From PALSA-270 sp963770245 (GTDB lineage: Bacteria; Acidobacteriota; Terriglobia; Terriglobales; Acidobacteriaceae): DNA of 64,000 nt. Numbering within the stretch: the first letter of the stretch is position 1; the number at the start of each line of letters is the position of its first letter. The stretch lies in assembly GCA_963770245.1 (NCBI GenBank), contig CAVYOX010000010.1, positions 248,001-312,000 on the forward strand. The letters run 5' to 3'. The translations under genes were made by a program, and so were the position numbers. Of this stretch, positions 29,696 to 38,565 are shown piece after piece. The notes under the pieces were generated by a model. That model did not search any database. It saw only the letters and a list, made by a program, of their open reading frames with translations, and had not been told where the DNA came from.

Positions 29696-31993
29696 TCAGC
29701 CGCGCCACTCCGTCCCCATATTGTCATCGGTGATGATCAGCATGTGCTGCAAGCGCCGGCGCAATTGCTCGCCATCCTCGATCGAGAAGCTCTGGCTTCC
29801 GGATGGGTCGTCGGGAATGTCCAGCACGTGTTCGAGAACCATCACCTGGCGTGAGTCCTTCGGATCGATGACCCTCTCCCCATCAATCGAATAGCCTAGC
29901 AGCACTCGCTTCCAGCGCTCGCGGTCAAACACGATGGGGGAGTCGCTGACCACCAGAAAGTTCATAAACCGCAAACCATAGGGGTAGACCGCCAGGCCGG
30001 TGGCCATCACTTCCTTCGAACCCGTGGTGTTGTAGAAGAATACGCCCCCAGGATTGAGGTGATGGCGCACGATCGCCAGAAAGTCAGTCGACAGCAGATT
30101 GGTGCTGTGATCGCGCCAGTGGTAGGTGGTGTTCATGACAATGACGTCGAAGCTGGCGTCGCGATTGTGTTGCAGCCAGCGGCGGCCATCGTCGATCACA
30201 ATCCGCACCTTGGGATTGTAGAGCAGGCTGGCAACGTCGGGATACTTCGGGATCAGCTGCAGATAGGCAGGATTGATTTCGACGATGGTGAAATCCTCGA
30301 CCTCTTGGTTGGCGGCGATGACTTGAGCCCACGACCCCGAAGCCAGACCGATCATCAGTACATGACGGGGCGCGGGATGGAAAGCGCTGATGGCGTACGC
30401 CCGCACCACCTCATTGGCGTCATGCGTCAAGGTGACATTGAAGCGGCCGTCGTACACCCCCGCGCCATAGACAATGCCGTCCGCGGTGACGCCAACGGCT
30501 CCGCTTCGCGTTTCCGCCAAATGCACGAAGTGCACGTTCGGATACAAGTTTTTGAACAGTAGGCGGTCATAGATGGTGTCGAAAATCGGGCGGGTCACCA
30601 TGACCGCGAGGGAAGCTGCCACCAGCCCCAAAGCCACCCCGCCTGCCAGTTTCGATCGGGAGGTATCGCTCGCCGCGATGATACCGAGGGCAAACAGGAT
30701 TCCGCCGGCCAGCAGGGCGTAGGAAATCGTGCCCAAAGAGAAGTGATCCATCAGGATAAAGCCAACCACAAAACTACCCAGGGTCGAGCCCATGATGTTG
30801 GCGGCGTAAAGGTAGCTGAGCGCGGCGCCCGCTTTCTTGCCCGGCGGCACCGATACTTGCGAGACCAGGGGAAAGGCCACGCCGAACAGAAAGGCGCCGG
30901 CGGCAATGAGCGGCAGAAATATCAGATGCGCTTCCAGAATGGCGCCACCGATCCGGTAGGCTGCGCGATATCGCAGCAGATAAGCGAAGAGCGGGCCGGC
31001 GGCAAAACTCAGGATCGACGAGCCGAACATCACCCAACCCAGCAGGCGTATGCCGGCCGCCCCAGTTCGCCCGGAATGGCGCTCGATGAAGCGTGAACCG
31101 AGCGCGATTCCGAGCAGATAACTGCCGAGCAGCATGGCGAAGGTGCGCGCCACCGACAGAGAGGCAAACGCCAGCATGCGATACCAGATGATCTCGTAGG
31201 ACAAGGCCAAAAAGCCGGCGAACCCGGCGCAGGCGAGCGCCAGCGGAAAGGGCAGCAAGCGCGTTCCCCCGGACGCCGACCGGGAGTCTTCCTCGCGAGC
31301 GGGAGGGCGCTCGGGCGCGGCTCGACGCTCGGAAAATCCCAAGATCAACACCGAAATTCCCACCCCGATGTTGATGAGGGCGGCGAAGTGCACGGACCCG
31401 GTCTGGCCGAGCACCCGCATCAGTACGTCCCCGGCAACGAAGCATGCGGCCGCCGAGCCCAGCGTATTTACGAAGTACAGGCCGCCGACCGCAAATCCCA
31501 CATTCCCCGACGAGCGCACCACGTGCTCGACCAGAAGCGGCAATGTCGCCCCCATCATGGCGGTGGGCACGATGACCAGTCCGAAGCTCAGCAGGCCGGT
31601 CTCGAGCGCTGGAACGCCGGCGGTGAACTCCGCCACCCAATGAAAGATGGGGAGCGAGACCAGACCGAACCCGGCCGTTCCCAACTCCGCGAGGGCGAAA
31701 AGCGCCAGCAGAGAGATTCGCGTCGTCTTGGAAAGCGCTCCTCCAATCAGGCTGCCAACCCCCAGCCCGAACATGAAGGCGCTCACCACAATCGTCACCG
31801 ACTCAATATTCACCCCGTAGACGCTGAACAGGGCGCGCTGCCACACGATCTGGTAAATGAGCGCGGGAAATCCTGAGCAGAAAAACAACACATACATCCA
31901 GGGAAATGGCTCCCCCCGACGGCGGGCCCGGGCGCCCACCAGCAGAAAGAGCAAGCAGAAGATCCCTATCCAGAGTTCGCCCTTCTGGTCCAC
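29696..31993 (-). CDS. Fused MFS-type membrane domain and spermidine synthase-like domain
   Basis: About 765 residues. The N-terminal two thirds is a polytopic membrane region (from FCLLFLLVGARARR; then YVLFFCSGFPALIYQIVWQRALF, typical of SpeE-fused transporters) with 12 or more helices. The C-terminal part (about residue 500 on) has a Rossmann methyltransferase/aminopropyltransferase fold: HVLMIGLASGSWAQVIAAN, FTIVEINPAYLQLIPKYP, RIVIDDGRRWLQ and SFDVIVMNTTYHWRDH. The DAxD-type catalytic loop of true spermidine synthases is replaced by MNTTYHW, so polyamine synthesis is doubtful. The start was taken as GTG behind GGAG; the upstream open frame overlaps the divergent GH20 gene. Confidence 0.85.
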   Translation of the reverse strand: MDQKGELWIGIFCLLFLLVGARARRRGEPFPWMYVLFFCSGFPALIYQIVWQRALFSVYGVNIESVTIVVSAFMFGLGVGSLIGGALSKTTRISLLALFALAELGTAGFGLVSLPIFHWVAEFTAGVPALETGLLSFGLVIVPTAMMGATLPLLVEHVVRSSGNVGFAVGGLYFVNTLGSAAACFVAGDVLMRVLGQTGSVHFAALINIGVGISVLILGFSERRAAPERPPAREEDSRSASGGTRLLPFPLALACAGFAGFLALSYEIIWYRMLAFASLSVARTFAMLLGSYLLGIALGSRFIERHSGRTGAAGIRLLGWVMFGSSILSFAAGPLFAYLLRYRAAYRIGGAILEAHLIFLPLIAAGAFLFGVAFPLVSQVSVPPGKKAGAALSYLYAANIMGSTLGSFVVGFILMDHFSLGTISYALLAGGILFALGIIAASDTSRSKLAGGVALGLVAASLAVMVTRPIFDTIYDRLLFKNLYPNVHFVHLAETRSGAVGVTADGIVYGAGVYDGRFNVTLTHDANEVVRAYAISAFHPAPRHVLMIGLASGSWAQVIAANQEVEDFTIVEINPAYLQLIPKYPDVASLLYNPKVRIVIDDGRRWLQHNRDASFDVIVMNTTYHWRDHSTNLLSTDFLAIVRHHLNPGGVFFYNTTGSKEVMATGLAVYPYGLRFMNFLVVSDSPIVFDRERWKRVLLGYSIDGERVIDPKDSRQVMVLEHVLDIPDDPSGSQSFSIEDGEQLRRRLQHMLIITDDNMGTEWRG

Positions 31994-32225
31994 CGCATCT
32001 CCGTTTCCCTTTGTAGAAAGTCCTTCTTTAGATACCACGCGCGGTCGAGCCGGAGCGAGTAACCGGCGGATCGCGACGACATCCGGGAGTGCTGTGGCCT
32101 TTGGTAATTGCGGGCGGCGATTGTTAGCCGGATCGAACGTATTCTGTTTGCCGGCGGACGCGGGTTTCACTATGCTTCCCTTCACGCAAGTGAGGGACTG
32201 AGAGCCTGTTTGAGGGGAGCAAACG

Positions 32226-34292
32226 ATGCGGACGTTGCTGGTTGTGGTCCTATGCGGGGAGATCCTTGTGTCTTTGGCTAGAGCGCAATCCTCGCCACCT
32301 GCTTCGAAGCTCATGCCCATGCCGGCCAAGCTCGACACTGGCTCCGGCCAGCTGGTTCTCGATCCCTCGTTTTCGGTCACCACCGCCGGCTACACGGACG
32401 CCCGCCTGCGACGGGCGGTCAATCGATTCCTCGATCAGCTGCGCTTTGAAACCGGCATGCTCCCTCTCGATATGAACCTGGTCCGAGGTCCGGCAGCCAC
32501 GCTCGTCATTCACACGGAGCACGCCAGCCAACCGGTGCAAGGCTTGGGCGAGGATGAATCCTATGCTTTAGAGATCACAAGCGCAGGCGCGTCGCTCCGG
32601 GCGCCGAATCCGCTCGGCATTCTGCACGGGCTCGAGACGTTCCTCCAGTTAGTCGAAACCGTTCCTTCGGGCTTCGTGGTGCCCGCGGTCTTGATCGAGG
32701 ACCAGCCTCGGTTTCCCTGGCGCGGGTTGATGATCGATGTAAGCCGCCACTTTATCCCGATGGAAGTCCTCAAGCGCAATCTGGACGGGATGGCGGCGGT
32801 GAAAATAAACGTGTTTCACTGGCATCTGTCCGACAACCAGGGATTCCGCATCGCGAGCAAGAAATTCCCCAAGCTGCAGAAAATGGGCTCCGATGGGCTC
32901 TACTACACCCAGGAGGAAGTGCGCGAACTCGTGGCTTACGCCGCCGATCGGGGCATCCGGGTGGTGCCCGAGTTCGACATGCCGGGGCACGCCACGTCGT
33001 GGTTTGTCGGCTACCCCGAACTTGCCAGCGGCAAGGGTCCCTATGCGATCGAACGCAAATGGGGAGTCTTTGATCCCGCCATGAACCCCACCGAAGAGCG
33101 AACCTACAAATTTCTCGATGAATTCATCGGCGAGATGGCCCATCTGTTTCCTGATCGGTACTTCCACGTTGGCGGCGATGAAGTGAACGGACAGGAGTGG
33201 AGCGCAAACGTTGCCATCCGAAGGTTCATGCGTGCCCACGGGATAAGGAACAACGATGCACTCCAGGCTCACTTCAACCAGCGCGTGCAGGCGCTCGTGC
33301 ACAAGCACGGAAAAATCATGATGGGGTGGGATGAGATCCTCAACCCGGAACTGCCTAAAAGCATCGTGATCCAGTCCTGGCGTGGGCAGCAGTCGCTCGC
33401 GACCGCGGCCAGCGGGGGTTATCGCGGCCTGTTGTCCTCGGGATATTACCTTGATCTCAATCAACCGGCGGCGCAGCACTATGCCGCAGATCCGATGACC
33501 GGTCCGACCGCCAATCTGACGACGGACGAGAGCGCGCGCATCCTCGGAGGCGAGGCCTGCATGTGGGCCGAGTATGTGTCTCCGGAAAATATCGATTCGC
33601 GCATTTGGCCGCGGGCGGCGGCGATCGCCGAGCGTCTGTGGTCGCCCCAGGGTGTGACCGATGTCGGTTCGATGTATCAGCGCCTGGAAGCGACCAGCCG
33701 GTGGCTGGACTCATTCGGATTGACCCACAACGCGAGCTACGACCCTATGTTGCGCCGCATCGCCGGCACCGCCGATATCCGGGCGCTGCGTATCCTGGCG
33801 GATCTGGTGGAACCGGTCAAGGGCTACACCCGCGGCAAACTGGCGACGCTGGAGCCGACCGCGGCCACTCCCCTGAACCGTTTGGTGGATGCTGCCCGCC
33901 CGGAGAGCGCAGCTGCCCGGCAGTTCGGCACTCTGGTGGATGCCTTGGTCGCCGGCCAGACCAAGCCCGACACGGAATCCGAAATACGAACCTGGCTGGC
34001 GCGCTGGCGTGATAACGACGCCATTCTCGAGCCCGCCGCGCGCGACTCATTCCTGATGCAGGAGGCCGTGCCCATTTCTCAGAATCTGTCCGCACTCGGC
34101 GCAGTGGGGCTCGAGGCGCTCGACTATCTCGATCGCGGACAACCCTCGCCCGATCCGTGGAGAGCCGAGCAACTGGCACGCATCGCAGAGGCGGAGAAGC
34201 CGCAGGCTCAACTCCTTCTCATGATCGTGCCCTCCATTCGGAGGTTGGTCGACTTGACCGCACCTGCCGTGACCCCGACCCCGGGGAAGTGA
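32226..34292 (+). CDS. GH20 beta-N-acetylhexosaminidase
   Basis: A 688-residue secreted enzyme removing terminal GlcNAc/GalNAc. A signal peptide (LLVVVLCGEILVSLARA) precedes the GH20b alpha/beta domain (about 25-150) and the catalytic barrel starting PRFPWRGLMIDVSRHF. The catalytic Asp-Glu pair lies in HVGGDEV (about residues 317-318), with FHWHLSDNQGF and EFDMPGHA also conserved. The C-terminal 170 residues are helical and extend beyond the barrel. The start is ATG after GAGGGGAGC. Likely substrates are chitin or peptidoglycan fragments, or host/fungal glycans. Confidence 0.95.
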   Translation: MRTLLVVVLCGEILVSLARAQSSPPASKLMPMPAKLDTGSGQLVLDPSFSVTTAGYTDARLRRAVNRFLDQLRFETGMLPLDMNLVRGPAATLVIHTEHASQPVQGLGEDESYALEITSAGASLRAPNPLGILHGLETFLQLVETVPSGFVVPAVLIEDQPRFPWRGLMIDVSRHFIPMEVLKRNLDGMAAVKINVFHWHLSDNQGFRIASKKFPKLQKMGSDGLYYTQEEVRELVAYAADRGIRVVPEFDMPGHATSWFVGYPELASGKGPYAIERKWGVFDPAMNPTEERTYKFLDEFIGEMAHLFPDRYFHVGGDEVNGQEWSANVAIRRFMRAHGIRNNDALQAHFNQRVQALVHKHGKIMMGWDEILNPELPKSIVIQSWRGQQSLATAASGGYRGLLSSGYYLDLNQPAAQHYAADPMTGPTANLTTDESARILGGEACMWAEYVSPENIDSRIWPRAAAIAERLWSPQGVTDVGSMYQRLEATSRWLDSFGLTHNASYDPMLRRIAGTADIRALRILADLVEPVKGYTRGKLATLEPTAATPLNRLVDAARPESAAARQFGTLVDALVAGQTKPDTESEIRTWLARWRDNDAILEPAARDSFLMQEAVPISQNLSALGAVGLEALDYLDRGQPSPDPWRAEQLARIAEAEKPQAQLLLMIVPSIRRLVDLTAPAVTPTPGK

Positions 34293-34376
34293 GGCTGCCA
34301 GGAGGTGATGCTGCCGGTTGCCCGGGCGATCGGCCTGCGCTAGTCTGGTGTGCTTTCCTTTTGGGAGATCGCCACC

Positions 34377-35333
34377 ATGGTCGCCAACCCTAGCTCGGAC
34401 CGAAGCCTGCCCGCTCCTTTGCCTGACTTCACCGCCGATCGGGCGTTCTGGCCTGCCCTGCCGCCGCTCGAAGCCTGGGCCGACACCTGCGACACGCTCC
34501 ACCTGTGGACCCAGATGGTTGGCAAGGTCCGCCTGGCTCTCAGCCCGTTGCTGAATCACTGGTGGGAAGTGGCGCTCTATGTCAACCCCCGCGGGCTGAC
34601 CACTTCTGCCATCCCTTACGACCGCGGGGTCTTCGCGGTGGAATTTGATTTCCTCGAGCACCAATTGATCATCGATACCAGCGAAGGCACCGGCAAGAGG
34701 CTGGCTCTGGCTCCGCGATCGGTAGCGGATTTCTACCGAGAATTCATGTCGGCTCTGCTGTCGCTCGGCATCAAGGTGAAGATCTGGTCCACCCCGGTCG
34801 AAGTTCCCAACCCCATCCCCTTCGAAAAAGACGTCCAGCACGCCTCCTACAATGGCCAGCAGGTGGCCCTTTTTTGGCGTGCGCTTCTCGCGGTCAACAC
34901 GGTGCTTGAGGAATTCCGCTCGCGCTTCATCGGCAAGGACAGTCCGGTCCATTTCTTCTGGGGAAGTTTTGATCTCGCCGTGACTCGCTTCTCAGGCCGG
35001 CGAGCCCCGCCGCGCGAGGGAGCGGATCGCATCACGCGCGAAGCCTATTCGCATGAAGTGATCAGCGCCGGCTTCTGGCCAGGGTCGGGCGACGTGAAAG
35101 CCGCCGCCTTCTATGCCTATGCGGCGCCAGAGCCGAAGGGGCTCGAGCAGAGCCAGGTGCGCCCCGCGAGCGCCTTTTACCATCCCCAGATGCACGAGTT
35201 TTTCCTGCTGTATGACGATGTCCGGCGGTCAGAGTCGCCGCGGGCAACTCTGCTCGAATTTCTACAAAGCACCTACGATGCGGCCTCGAACCTTGCCGGG
35301 TGGGAGCGCGCCTCGCTCGAGCGCAAGGGATAG
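34377..35333 (+). CDS. DUF5996 family protein
   Basis: A 318-residue cytoplasmic protein. The sequence opens WPALPPLEAWADTCDTLHLWTQMVGKVRLAL and continues NHWWEVALYVNPRGLTTSAIPY and FAVEFDFLEHQLII, the strongly conserved start of the DUF5996 family. The centre carries HFFWGSFDLAVTRFSGR and GFWPGSGDVKAAAFYAYAAPEP, also characteristic. No biochemical function is established for the family. I used ATG 34377, behind GGGAG; an in-frame GTG at 34350 is an alternative. The gene follows GH20 by 85 bases on the same strand and may be co-transcribed. Confidence 0.88.
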   Translation: MVANPSSDRSLPAPLPDFTADRAFWPALPPLEAWADTCDTLHLWTQMVGKVRLALSPLLNHWWEVALYVNPRGLTTSAIPYDRGVFAVEFDFLEHQLIIDTSEGTGKRLALAPRSVADFYREFMSALLSLGIKVKIWSTPVEVPNPIPFEKDVQHASYNGQQVALFWRALLAVNTVLEEFRSRFIGKDSPVHFFWGSFDLAVTRFSGRRAPPREGADRITREAYSHEVISAGFWPGSGDVKAAAFYAYAAPEPKGLEQSQVRPASAFYHPQMHEFFLLYDDVRRSESPRATLLEFLQSTYDAASNLAGWERASLERKG

Positions 35334-35337
35334 GAGT

Positions 35338-36495
35338 TCAACCGGCTTTCACCGGCCCGCGAAACCAGGCGAGCGCCTCCGGGCCGCGTCCCTTGAGCCG
35401 GGTCCGGAACCATGACAACAACAGCATCGACAGAAAAATGGTCAGCAGGCCCAAGGAGGCCGTCGGAATATCCACCGCGCGTTTCGGCAGGATCGAAACC
35501 CGTCCGTACACAAACTCGATGTGCACCCAATACACCAGCAGCGAGGTCTGCCCCAATTGCACCAGCGGGCTGAAGCCCCACTGGCCGGCTCCCCAGCGGC
35601 ACCAGGCATAGACGGCACTGAGGATCACCAAGAGCAAGCCCACGCGCAGCAGAAAGAAATCCGGACTGGTGTGCCAATAATCATAGGTTGCGTAGAGTTG
35701 CTGCGGCCGGGCATCGAGCCAGCGGGCCAAATAGACCAGGCCCACGCCGCCCGCGCCCGCCAGGGCAAAGGCCGCCGCCTCGCGTTCCCGCACCCAGCCA
35801 CTCCGCAAGAAAAACCCGGCGGCCAGTCCCATGAAGGCGAATCCCGTCCAGGGGAAAATCGGAAACAGTCCCGCCTGCGACTGCCCGAGGTGCACGCCTT
35901 CGATGTAGGAAGCGATTGGCCAAGCCAGCCAATCCGGACGCCAGGTCGTCCACAGAGGCGGAGTCAGGAGCGAGATCATCAAAGCCACCCCCACCGCCAC
36001 CGTCCCCAGGATGAGTTGCGTGCGGATGATCTGGCCCTCGGATCCTCCGTTCCGAGAATGCGGGAGCAGCGCCAAAACCAACCAGCAAACCGCCCCCATC
36101 AACATCAGCGATGCGCCGATGCTGTTCAGAATGTCCACCCGCAGCAGATCGCTCCAGGGCGCCCAGCCCCAGGCAATCAGAAATTCCTGCAGCCGGAACA
36201 GCAGCCCGAGCGCCAAAATCTCCCCCCCGCGGAGAATCAGGATGCGGGCGATCTGGCGCGGCGTCAGCCGCCTCGCGAGGAGCTTGCTGGTCACCAGTGC
36301 CAAGGACATTCCCGCCAGAAAAAGAAACAGCGGCGCCGGGAACGTTCCGCCGTCCTGCGACCACATGAAAAACCGGCTCTGCCGCGCTCCGCCGCCCAGC
36401 CAGGAATCATAACAATGCGTCTGGAACATCAGCACGCAGGCCAAGCCGCGCATCCAGTCGATGTAGGTTAAGCGCGACGAAACGGAAGAAAGCAT
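35338..36495 (-). CDS. HGSNAT-like / DUF1624 membrane acyltransferase
   Basis: A 385-residue polytopic membrane protein with about ten helices. It begins SRLTYIDWMRGLACVLMFQTHCYDSW, the family start in which the helix-1 Asp-x-x-Arg and a His lie near the acyl-CoA site. Other helices include LFLFLAGMSLALVTSK, ILILRGGEILALGLLFRLQE and LLVYWVHIEFVYGR. Homologues transfer acetyl groups from cytosolic acetyl-CoA to extracytoplasmic sugars (heparan-alpha-glucosaminide N-acetyltransferase); the bacterial substrate is unknown. The start is ATG at 36495 because the upstream open frame has no membrane or conserved features. It is convergent with the DUF5996 gene, only 5 bases apart. Confidence 0.85.
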   Translation of the reverse strand: MLSSVSSRLTYIDWMRGLACVLMFQTHCYDSWLGGGARQSRFFMWSQDGGTFPAPLFLFLAGMSLALVTSKLLARRLTPRQIARILILRGGEILALGLLFRLQEFLIAWGWAPWSDLLRVDILNSIGASLMLMGAVCWLVLALLPHSRNGGSEGQIIRTQLILGTVAVGVALMISLLTPPLWTTWRPDWLAWPIASYIEGVHLGQSQAGLFPIFPWTGFAFMGLAAGFFLRSGWVREREAAAFALAGAGGVGLVYLARWLDARPQQLYATYDYWHTSPDFFLLRVGLLLVILSAVYAWCRWGAGQWGFSPLVQLGQTSLLVYWVHIEFVYGRVSILPKRAVDIPTASLGLLTIFLSMLLLSWFRTRLKGRGPEALAWFRGPVKAG

Positions 36496-36540
36496 GCTGC
36501 GTGCCTTTCCCGTCGGGAGAAGCAGGACCGTAGTATAAAG

Positions 36541-36580
36541 CAGGCTTAGGTTCGAGCCTGGAGGCGGGCTACACCCGCCT
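36541..36580 (-). terminator. Two tandem hairpins
   Basis: CAGGCT / AGCCTG (36541-36546, 36555-36560; 8-base loop) and AGGCGGG / CCCGCCT (36562-36568, 36574-36580; 5-base loop) lie back to back. They sit just past an Ig-like gene remnant read on the minus strand. The second stem overlaps that remnant's stop codon. Confidence 0.5.
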
Positions 36581-36671
36581 ACTGCACCGTGACCACAACG
36601 GTCGCCGCGCTGCGGCCATACTGGTTGGTGGCGTAGAGAGAGTAGGAACGTCCTCCGAACATTCTGCGGGA
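36579..36671 (-). pseudogene. 3' remnant of a gene encoding an Ig-like/quinoprotein-type domain
   Basis: In the minus strand the frame MFGGRSYSLYATNQYGRSA-ATVVVTVQ ends at TAG 36579. 'YSLYATNQYGRSAATVVVTV' is the last strand pair of bacterial Ig-like domains (YTVTATNSYGSATATVTVTV type) that often end large secreted proteins. Upstream the frame is closed by a stop within about 30 codons, so only the tail survives. It probably marks a recombination or deletion boundary between the acyltransferase and radical SAM genes. Confidence 0.5.
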
Positions 36672-36772
36672 GAACTACGCAGGCAGCTATGCGGAAGCAG
36701 GACACTCGGTCAGCCGAATGGGGACATGGACTTTCGACCTTCCCCTCAGACCGGGGAAACTGCTCGAAACCT

Positions 36773-37846
36773 TCACGAATTGATTTGCACCAGAGGCGAC
36801 TTGCCGGCGCCAGGCGAGCGCGGCTGCGCCCGCCAACGGTGAGGTTCGAAAGAAGCCGAGAGCCGGGCCGCCGTAGCGCCCACAGCTGTCGAAGCCCGAA
36901 CCAGATGATCGACCTTCAATGGGCCGGCCACCGGGATGGTCTTGATCCAGTGGAGCGCGCTGCTGATGCCGCAACCACACTGCTGGCAATCCGGGGTGCC
37001 GCCAAATACGCACGGTTCCACGCGAGTCTTCAGATCGGCGGAGTAGTTGACGGACATTTTTGCAAACAGGCAGTCCTTTGGATTCTCGGGCGGTTTCACC
37101 CAGGCCCGGGCGATGCCATCGTTGATCAACAGCTTGGGATAGCGCGGTTGCAGCGCAGGGAGTTCGAGAGCCAAACGTTGCCGGTCTTGGGGCGACAGGA
37201 TTTCAACGCTGCTTTCTCCAATCTGCGGCGTGTACAGACTCATCCACAGATGGTCGACTTCGTCGCGAGCATTCCAGAACGAGACGTACTCCTCGAGATA
37301 TCCCGGGCGCTTCAGCATGGCCTTGGTAATCACCCAGTGAACGTTCACCCGCCGATCCGCAATATTGCGGAGGATGCGGTCATAGGTTGCTGGCTTGCGC
37401 CGCGGATCATGATGCTCGGGCAAACCGTCCACCGACACCGCCACCCGCAGCCGAGGGATATCCATCCAATGTTTCGGGATGGGCACGACGGCGCTGGTCA
37501 CGACCATGGTGAACACTCCCATCTGGCTGAGCGCCGGAAGAATACGATCCAACTCCCGAAGCCGGATCAGCGGCTCCCCGCCGACCAAAGAAACGTGAAG
37601 CGGATGGTGTTGGCGAACCAGGTTGAGCACACCTTCAACCAGCGCGTCGCCGCGAAAGTCGCGGAGCTGGCGAAGAGTTGTTCCCGTTCCCAAGTGAGTT
37701 TCGCCATAGGCGTAGCATCCCGGACAGCTCAGTGGACATTCGCGCGTAATCTCAATGGAGAGCATGGGCGCCCGGCCCTGCAGAATTTGCCACCAGGAGG
37801 CGAGGAGGTCCCTGGCTACGAGGCTGGGTCGTGAAGATGAAGACAT
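36773..37846 (-). CDS. Radical SAM protein with C-terminal cysteine cluster
   Basis: A 357-residue iron-sulfur enzyme. The radical SAM cluster motif is CPLSCPGC (CxxxCxxC) in SIEITRECPLSCPGCYAYGE, near residue 30-40. The partial TIM barrel has SLVGGEPLIR (GGEP), VAVSVDGLPEHHDP and HWVITKAML. A C-terminal set of cysteines (DCLFAKM, PCVFGGTPDCQQCGCG) suggests an auxiliary cluster of the SPASM/twitch type. The substrate is unknown and no small precursor peptide or maturation partner is apparent next to it. The chosen ATG lacks a good Shine-Dalgarno; the open frame extends to 37960, into a tRNA-like fragment, which argues against the longer form. Confidence 0.85.
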   Translation of the reverse strand: MSSSSRPSLVARDLLASWWQILQGRAPMLSIEITRECPLSCPGCYAYGETHLGTGTTLRQLRDFRGDALVEGVLNLVRQHHPLHVSLVGGEPLIRLRELDRILPALSQMGVFTMVVTSAVVPIPKHWMDIPRLRVAVSVDGLPEHHDPRRKPATYDRILRNIADRRVNVHWVITKAMLKRPGYLEEYVSFWNARDEVDHLWMSLYTPQIGESSVEILSPQDRQRLALELPALQPRYPKLLINDGIARAWVKPPENPKDCLFAKMSVNYSADLKTRVEPCVFGGTPDCQQCGCGISSALHWIKTIPVAGPLKVDHLVRASTAVGATAARLSASFEPHRWRAQPRSPGAGKSPLVQINS

Positions 37847-37934
37847 ATCTTGAATTAGGTGCAAAGCGACGGCGAATAGTTTCCCCGCGAGGCAAAGAAC
37901 TCTAGGCCCTTTCGGTTGTTGATTTTGGCGAGGA

Positions 37935-37962
37935 GCGTGAGGCTCAAATGAATAGAGCACGG
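37935..37962 (+). repeat. Degenerate copy of the tRNA-Arg 5' half
   Basis: GCGTGAGGCTCAAATGAATAG and the following AGCACGG match the acceptor/D-arm part of the intact tRNA-Arg 300 bases downstream (GCGTAGCTCAAATGGATAGAG CATCGG) apart from a two-base insertion and two substitutions. The match ends before the anticodon arm. It is a tRNA-gene fragment, not a functional tRNA. Confidence 0.6.
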
Positions 37963-38232
37963 TTTCCCAACTCCCTCAGGGTGAGGAGTAACTCGATACG
38001 GGCGAATGTAAAGGGCCAATGTTCGCTGGTGCTGTGCTTGCGAGCGACGCGCCACTCCGTTGCACCGCAGCGAGAAGATCCGCTGGGACTTCGCGAATAC
38101 AGTTCAGTCGCTCTTCTGCGAAGGTGTCCGTGGAATTCTCCAAGAGACCGTCGAAACGGGTAAAATTGTTTTCCGGGGACGGTCAGCGCCACTCCTACCG
38201 CTTGAAGGCAGCCACCCCCGCCAAGTGATTGA

Positions 38233-38310
<78 letters not shown>

Positions 38311-38565
38311 TTTCAATCACTTAGCTACTGCACGGAACCCGAAGGTAGCAACTGGTTGCCGATGACGCCAAGCGCCAGCCGCATGTCGCTGCTTGTCGCC
38401 TTTTCATTTCGAGGGAGCTCTCTGAAGTCGCTAGCCTGCAGCTTGTGGCCACAGTAGAGGACATGCTGCCACCTGTTCTGGGGAAATCCTGCCGCCGGGT
38501 GCAGGTTGGAAAAACAGCATGTAGAAGCAGTGGCGATTCTACTCTATTCGTTAATCTTGTTGATT

